Shown: piece by piece, positions 50,049 through 52,988 of the stretch
Numbering within the stretch: position 1 is the stretch's first letter
Layout: each line of letters begins with the position of its first letter
IMG/VR virus record: IMGVR_UViG_3300023184_000168
Span: 1-52,988 of that record
Length of the DNA: 52,988 bases
DNA from: a virus
Strand: one strand, 5' to 3'
The notes under the pieces: generated by a model
Seen by the model: the letters and a program-made list of their open reading frames with translations, nothing else
Database searches by the model: none
What the model was told of the DNA's origin: nothing
Made by a program: the position numbers and the translations under genes

Positions 50049-51826
50049 TGTTCCATCTTAAAAATATAACAGTAAAAAACTTCCTCAGTGTAGGAAATCA
50101 AACACAGGCCGTAGACTTTGACAAGCAAGCCTTGACATTAGTATTAGGATCTAACTTGGATCTTGGTGGAGATGACACAGGTTCTCGTAATGGTACAGGT
50201 AAAACTACTATTGTCAATGCACTATCCTATGCATTGTATGGGCAAGCACTAACAAATATTAAAAAAGAAAACTTAATTAACAAAACTAACGGTAAGGCTA
50301 TGCTTGTTACTGTTGAGTTTGAAAAGAATAATACAAAATATCGTATTGAACGTGGTCGTAAACCTAATATATTAAAACTATTTGTTAATGACAATCAATT
50401 AAAAACTGAAGAATCAGAGGACGATAGCCAGGGAGACAGTAGAGAAACACAAAAAGCCATTGAACAGATGCTAGAAATGTCTCATACTATGTTCAAACAT
50501 TTAGTTGCTCTTAACACTTATACCGAGCCATTCTTAAGTATGAAGGCTGCAGATCAGCGTGAGATTATAGAACAACTGTTAGGTATTACGTTATTGTCAG
50601 AAAAAGCAGAAGTACTTAAATTGCAGGTAAAAGAAAGCAAAGAATTAATTACGGCTGAACAATATAAGATAGAAGGTATCAAAGGCGCTAACGAAAATGT
50701 ACAAAAAAGTATTGATAGTTTAGGCATTAAGAGTAGTGCGTGGGAAACAAAGAAGACGGCCGATATAGAAAACATCGGCCGTGCCATGATGAGATTGGAA
50801 ACAGTTGACATTGAAGCAGAACTATTAGCACATGCTCAACTTAAATTGTGGAACGAATATAATATCAAGGTAGCAAATCTTAACAAACAGTCAGCAACAC
50901 TACAATCTGCTGTTGGGCAAGCAGAAAAAAGTCTAACAAAGTATACAAAAGAATTAGAAAGTCTAGCAAACAAGACTTGTCATGCTTGCGAACAAGAACT
51001 TCATGATCATAAACATGAAGAAATGACTGCTAGTGCTACACAAAATCTTAGTGAAGCAAAAAAATACTTTGATAAAGTATCTCAAGACTTACTAAAGATT
51101 GTAGATGAAATTGGTACAGGCGATAAGCCCAGACGTCCACAGACGTTTTACGACACTGAAGCAGAAGCATTAGGGCATAAAAATAATTTAGATAGTCTTG
51201 AAAAGAGTTTAACTACTAGAATTGAGGAATTAAATCCCTATGAAGAACAGATAGAAGAGTTAAAAAAGACCGCTATTCAAGAAATTAATTGGGATATTAT
51301 TAATGCATTGACTAAACTTAAAGATCATCAAGAATTTTTACATAAACTATTAACAAACAAAGATAGTTTTATCCGTAAAAAGATTATTGATCAAAATTTG
51401 AGTTATCTAAACAAACGGTTAAGTTATTATATTGATAAACTTGGATTGCCGCATCGTGTTATTTTTCAAAATGACCTAAATGTTGAGATTACTCAGTTAG
51501 GGCAAGATTTAGATTTTGATAATTTAAGCAGAGGTGAGCGTAATCGACTAATTTTAAGTATGAGTTTTGCATTCAGAGATGTTTGGGAAGGCTTATATCA
51601 AAGCATCAATCTATTGTTTATTGATGAGTTAGTAGATGCTGGCATGGATAGTGCCGGTGTAGAAAGTGCTCTAGCGGTCCTAAAAAAGATGGCCAGGGAA
51701 CGAAATAAGAATATATACTTAATATCACACAAGGACGAGTTAGTAGGCAGGGTAAACAATGTGCTTAGGGTTATTAAAGAAAATGGTTTTACCTCCTACA
51801 GTAACGATGTAGACTATGTCGAATGA
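50048..51826 (+). CDS. 46: recombination ATPase gp46-like (SbcC/Rad50 subunit)
   Basis: A 592-residue SMC-like ATPase (T4 gp46 has 560). Walker A is GSRNGTGKTTIVNALSYALYG read as NGTGKTT in the N-terminal lobe, the zinc hook is CHACEQEL in the middle of two coiled-coil stretches, and the C-terminal lobe has the signature LSRGERNRL, Walker B LLFIDELVDAGMD and ISHKDEL. It pairs with gp47 for DNA end processing. The start overlaps gp47's stop; an 11-bp overlap leads into the following small basic gene. Confidence 0.92.
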   Translation: MFHLKNITVKNFLSVGNQTQAVDFDKQALTLVLGSNLDLGGDDTGSRNGTGKTTIVNALSYALYGQALTNIKKENLINKTNGKAMLVTVEFEKNNTKYRIERGRKPNILKLFVNDNQLKTEESEDDSQGDSRETQKAIEQMLEMSHTMFKHLVALNTYTEPFLSMKAADQREIIEQLLGITLLSEKAEVLKLQVKESKELITAEQYKIEGIKGANENVQKSIDSLGIKSSAWETKKTADIENIGRAMMRLETVDIEAELLAHAQLKLWNEYNIKVANLNKQSATLQSAVGQAEKSLTKYTKELESLANKTCHACEQELHDHKHEEMTASATQNLSEAKKYFDKVSQDLLKIVDEIGTGDKPRRPQTFYDTEAEALGHKNNLDSLEKSLTTRIEELNPYEEQIEELKKTAIQEINWDIINALTKLKDHQEFLHKLLTNKDSFIRKKIIDQNLSYLNKRLSYYIDKLGLPHRVIFQNDLNVEITQLGQDLDFDNLSRGERNRLILSMSFAFRDVWEGLYQSINLLFIDELVDAGMDSAGVESALAVLKKMARERNKNIYLISHKDELVGRVNNVLRVIKENGFTSYSNDVDYVE

Positions 51827-52142
51827 CTTAATGGACAAATATAAGGATCTATACTCAAGATTTATATCTCACTTTGTAGATTTACATAACTATCATCAAG
51901 CATTTATCAATAGTCCATCGGGTGCAAATGGTGCTCTTGCTAGAAAAAGCATGACCGGTATGATAATAATTGAAAAAGAAATGCGAAAGATGTCGGCTAG
52001 TGTAACTAGAGAACATAAAAAAAATGTCAAAGACGGTATTAAATTAGAAAAGAAAGAGCGGGCAAGAATAAAATCATTGCCAAAAAAACGTGGAAGACCA
52101 CCAACTAAAGGAAAATCAAATGTCATCAACACAACAAATTAA
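51816..52142 (+). CDS. small basic protein with AT-hook-like tail
   Basis: A 108-residue protein starting inside the gp46 gene. Residues 1-70 are predicted helical (MDKYKDLYSRFISHFVDL, then ALARKSMTGMIIIEKEMRKM). The C-terminal ~35 residues are very basic and include KKRGRPPTKGK, an AT-hook core (RGRP) that binds the minor groove of AT-rich DNA. It overlaps the histone-H1-like gene by 23 bp. A role in organising or protecting phage DNA is inferred from composition and neighbour; no T4 equivalent recognised. Confidence 0.6.
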   Translation: MSNDLMDKYKDLYSRFISHFVDLHNYHQAFINSPSGANGALARKSMTGMIIIEKEMRKMSASVTREHKKNVKDGIKLEKKERARIKSLPKKRGRPPTKGKSNVINTTN

Positions 52143-52314
52143 AGATCAAATGGAAGCATTTCTAGCAGAAGATGCAAAATTTACAGCAGGTAATGCTGCT
52201 GCTGGAACCCGTGCTCGCAAAGCATTAGGTGAAGTATCCAAGGCTGTTAAGGCCCGCCGCAATGAAATCACTGCTGAAAAGAATGCCCGCAAGGAAGCCA
52301 AGGCAGCAAAGTAA
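52120..52314 (+). CDS. small histone-H1-like DNA-binding protein
   Basis: A 64-residue protein taken from ATG 52120, with AAGGAAA just ahead; an earlier in-frame ATG at 52090 would deepen the overlap and has no ribosome site. The core GNAAAGTRARKALGEVSKAV followed by ARRNEITAEKNARKEAKAAK matches the short H1/Hc1-like proteins of bacteria (AGTRxRKxLxE motif with Lys/Ala-rich tail). Such proteins compact or shield DNA. Together with the AT-hook-like neighbour it makes a possible two-gene nucleoid module. Confidence 0.6.
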   Translation: MSSTQQIKDQMEAFLAEDAKFTAGNAAAGTRARKALGEVSKAVKARRNEITAEKNARKEAKAAK

Positions 52315-52317
52315 TCG

Positions 52318-52746
52318 ATGACTTGGTACCATAAAGGTTCTATAGTTACAGAACTACCCGAGGACTGCGTAGGATTTGTTTATCTTATCTCATGTAATAC
52401 CTCGGGTAGACTTTATGTTGGCAAAAAGTTAGCAAAATTTAGTAAAACGACCTACAAAACTGTAAAGTTGAAGAACGGCACAAAGAAGAAAAAGAAGATT
52501 AGAAGCAAAATAGATAGCGACTGGCAAGATTATTATGGCTCAAACTTAGAACTCAACAAAGACGTTGAGTTATTTGGCAAAGAAAATTTCACAAGAGAAA
52601 TATTGCACTATTGTAAAAGTAAATCAGAAACATCTTACATTGAGGCCCGTGAACAATTCGACCGCAAAGTATTAGAATCAAACGAATATTATAACGGACA
52701 AATTTCTGTCCGTGTCCATGGCTCCCATATAAAAAATAAAATTTAG
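52318..52746 (+). CDS. GIY-YIG nuclease family protein
   Basis: A 142-residue protein. The GIY-YIG core is GFVYLISCNTSGRLYVGKK (residues 19-37), followed by a Lys-rich insertion (KNGTKKKKKIRSK) and DWQDYYGSN, then FGKENFTREIL with the family's Arg/Glu region, a Lys-Cys-Lys turn and Y-I-E-A. A downstream NEYYNG supplies the usual terminal Asn. It lacks an added DNA-recognition domain, so it could be a short homing endonuclease or a phage nuclease with a house-keeping role. It is the last gene of the window; the sequence after it is non-coding. Confidence 0.75.
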   Translation: MTWYHKGSIVTELPEDCVGFVYLISCNTSGRLYVGKKLAKFSKTTYKTVKLKNGTKKKKKIRSKIDSDWQDYYGSNLELNKDVELFGKENFTREILHYCKSKSETSYIEAREQFDRKVLESNEYYNGQISVRVHGSHIKNKI

Positions 52747-52988
52747 GCTCAGTTACTCGGTTATAAGGCTCGCACCTGCTAATTTCTGGTGCCCGGAAAC
52801 CTGGATTTTGGATCACAGGGAGGGAAATCTCTTGCCGATAAGAGTGCTCATCTACTACCCGAAAGGATGAAGATCGCATAATTGCTTGCGGTTTAGATGT
52901 TTGAAGATAAAGAATAAGCAAAATGAAGGGATAGAGACACCCTACGTTTATGTATATGTTAGTGTATATACATAAGCCGCCGCTGGAT
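52747..52988 (+). other. non-coding 3' region with several hairpins
   Basis: These 242 bases hold no convincing gene. Three hairpins can be drawn: GCACC with GGTGC around 52770-52792, CTCTT with AAGAG at 52829-52844, and a 10-bp perfect stem TTATGTATAT / ATATACATAA at 52948-52957 and 52966-52975. No tRNA T-loop, CCA end or terminator T-run is visible. It could be a structured RNA, the leader of a gene beyond the edge, or part of an intron/intergenic mobile unit of the neighbouring GIY-YIG gene. Confidence 0.35.

Noticed and set aside
52589-52921. 110-residue minus-strand ORF at the right end
   Set aside because: Half of it is antisense to the GIY-YIG gene; no domain or ribosome site is visible.
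1-52988. tRNA genes and CRISPR arrays
   Set aside because: No T-loop/anticodon-arm arrangement was found in the few intergenic gaps, and there are no regularly spaced repeats.
52747-52988. Group I intron 3' part linked to the GIY-YIG gene
   Set aside because: Hairpins are present, but I could not identify the conserved P7/P3 core segments or an exon being interrupted.

Overview
The window looks like part of the genome of a T4-like contractile-tailed bacteriophage (Caudoviricetes, myovirus morphology). The recognisable T4 core genes are a late sigma factor (gp55), the recombination nuclease pair gp47/gp46, an RNase H/FEN-type 5'-3' exonuclease, thymidylate synthase, and the baseplate proteins gp53, gp5, gp25 and gp6 plus a gp48/gp54-like tube protein. 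Base composition is AT-rich (about one third G+C by eye). The small conserved genes recall T4-like phages of aquatic bacteria. Several early-type promoters match the proteobacterial sigma70 consensus with exactly 17-bp spacers, which suggests a Gram-negative host; the host cannot be named from sequence alone.

Layout. (1) 1-17215 is almost entirely plus strand: a tightly packed array of small and medium genes with many ATGA or TAATG stop/start overlaps. It holds a TGT/DpdA-like transglycosylase (cut by the left edge), a QueD-like T-fold protein and a QueE-like radical SAM enzyme, i.e. parts of a 7-deazaguanine pathway. It also holds a glycosyltransferase, a truncated paralogue of it followed by a GIY-YIG homing-type endonuclease, a cupin, two more radical SAM proteins (one on the minus strand), the 5'-3' exonuclease, a second probable glycosyltransferase, a MoxR ATPase with a VWA/metallopeptidase partner, and thymidylate synthase. 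(2) 17212-47959 is entirely minus strand and encodes baseplate and tail-fibre proteins, read right to left: gp48/54-like, gp53, a gp27-like hub candidate, gp5 with a C-terminal GH19-like glycosidase, gp25, a long gp6, a 5,048-residue giant protein, a 221-residue structural protein and three paralogous fibre proteins. (3) 48078-52746 returns to the plus strand: gp55, gp47, gp46, an AT-hook-like protein, a histone-H1-like protein and a second GIY-YIG protein, followed by about 240 non-coding bases that can form hairpins.

How the genes fit together. The leftward block builds the cell-puncturing and host-recognition end of the virion. The two flanking rightward blocks supply nucleotide and DNA metabolism, DNA modification, recombination and late transcription control. 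gp55 would direct transcription from T4-type late promoters (TATAAATA-like boxes). Candidates occur at several gene starts, but such AT-only boxes are also expected by chance in this composition. The most unusual items are the giant protein with a probable seven-bladed FG-GAP propeller carrying duplicated helical inserts, the gp5 domain rearrangement, the three radical SAM enzymes, the MoxR/VWA-peptidase pair, and the glycosyltransferase fragment next to a homing-type endonuclease.
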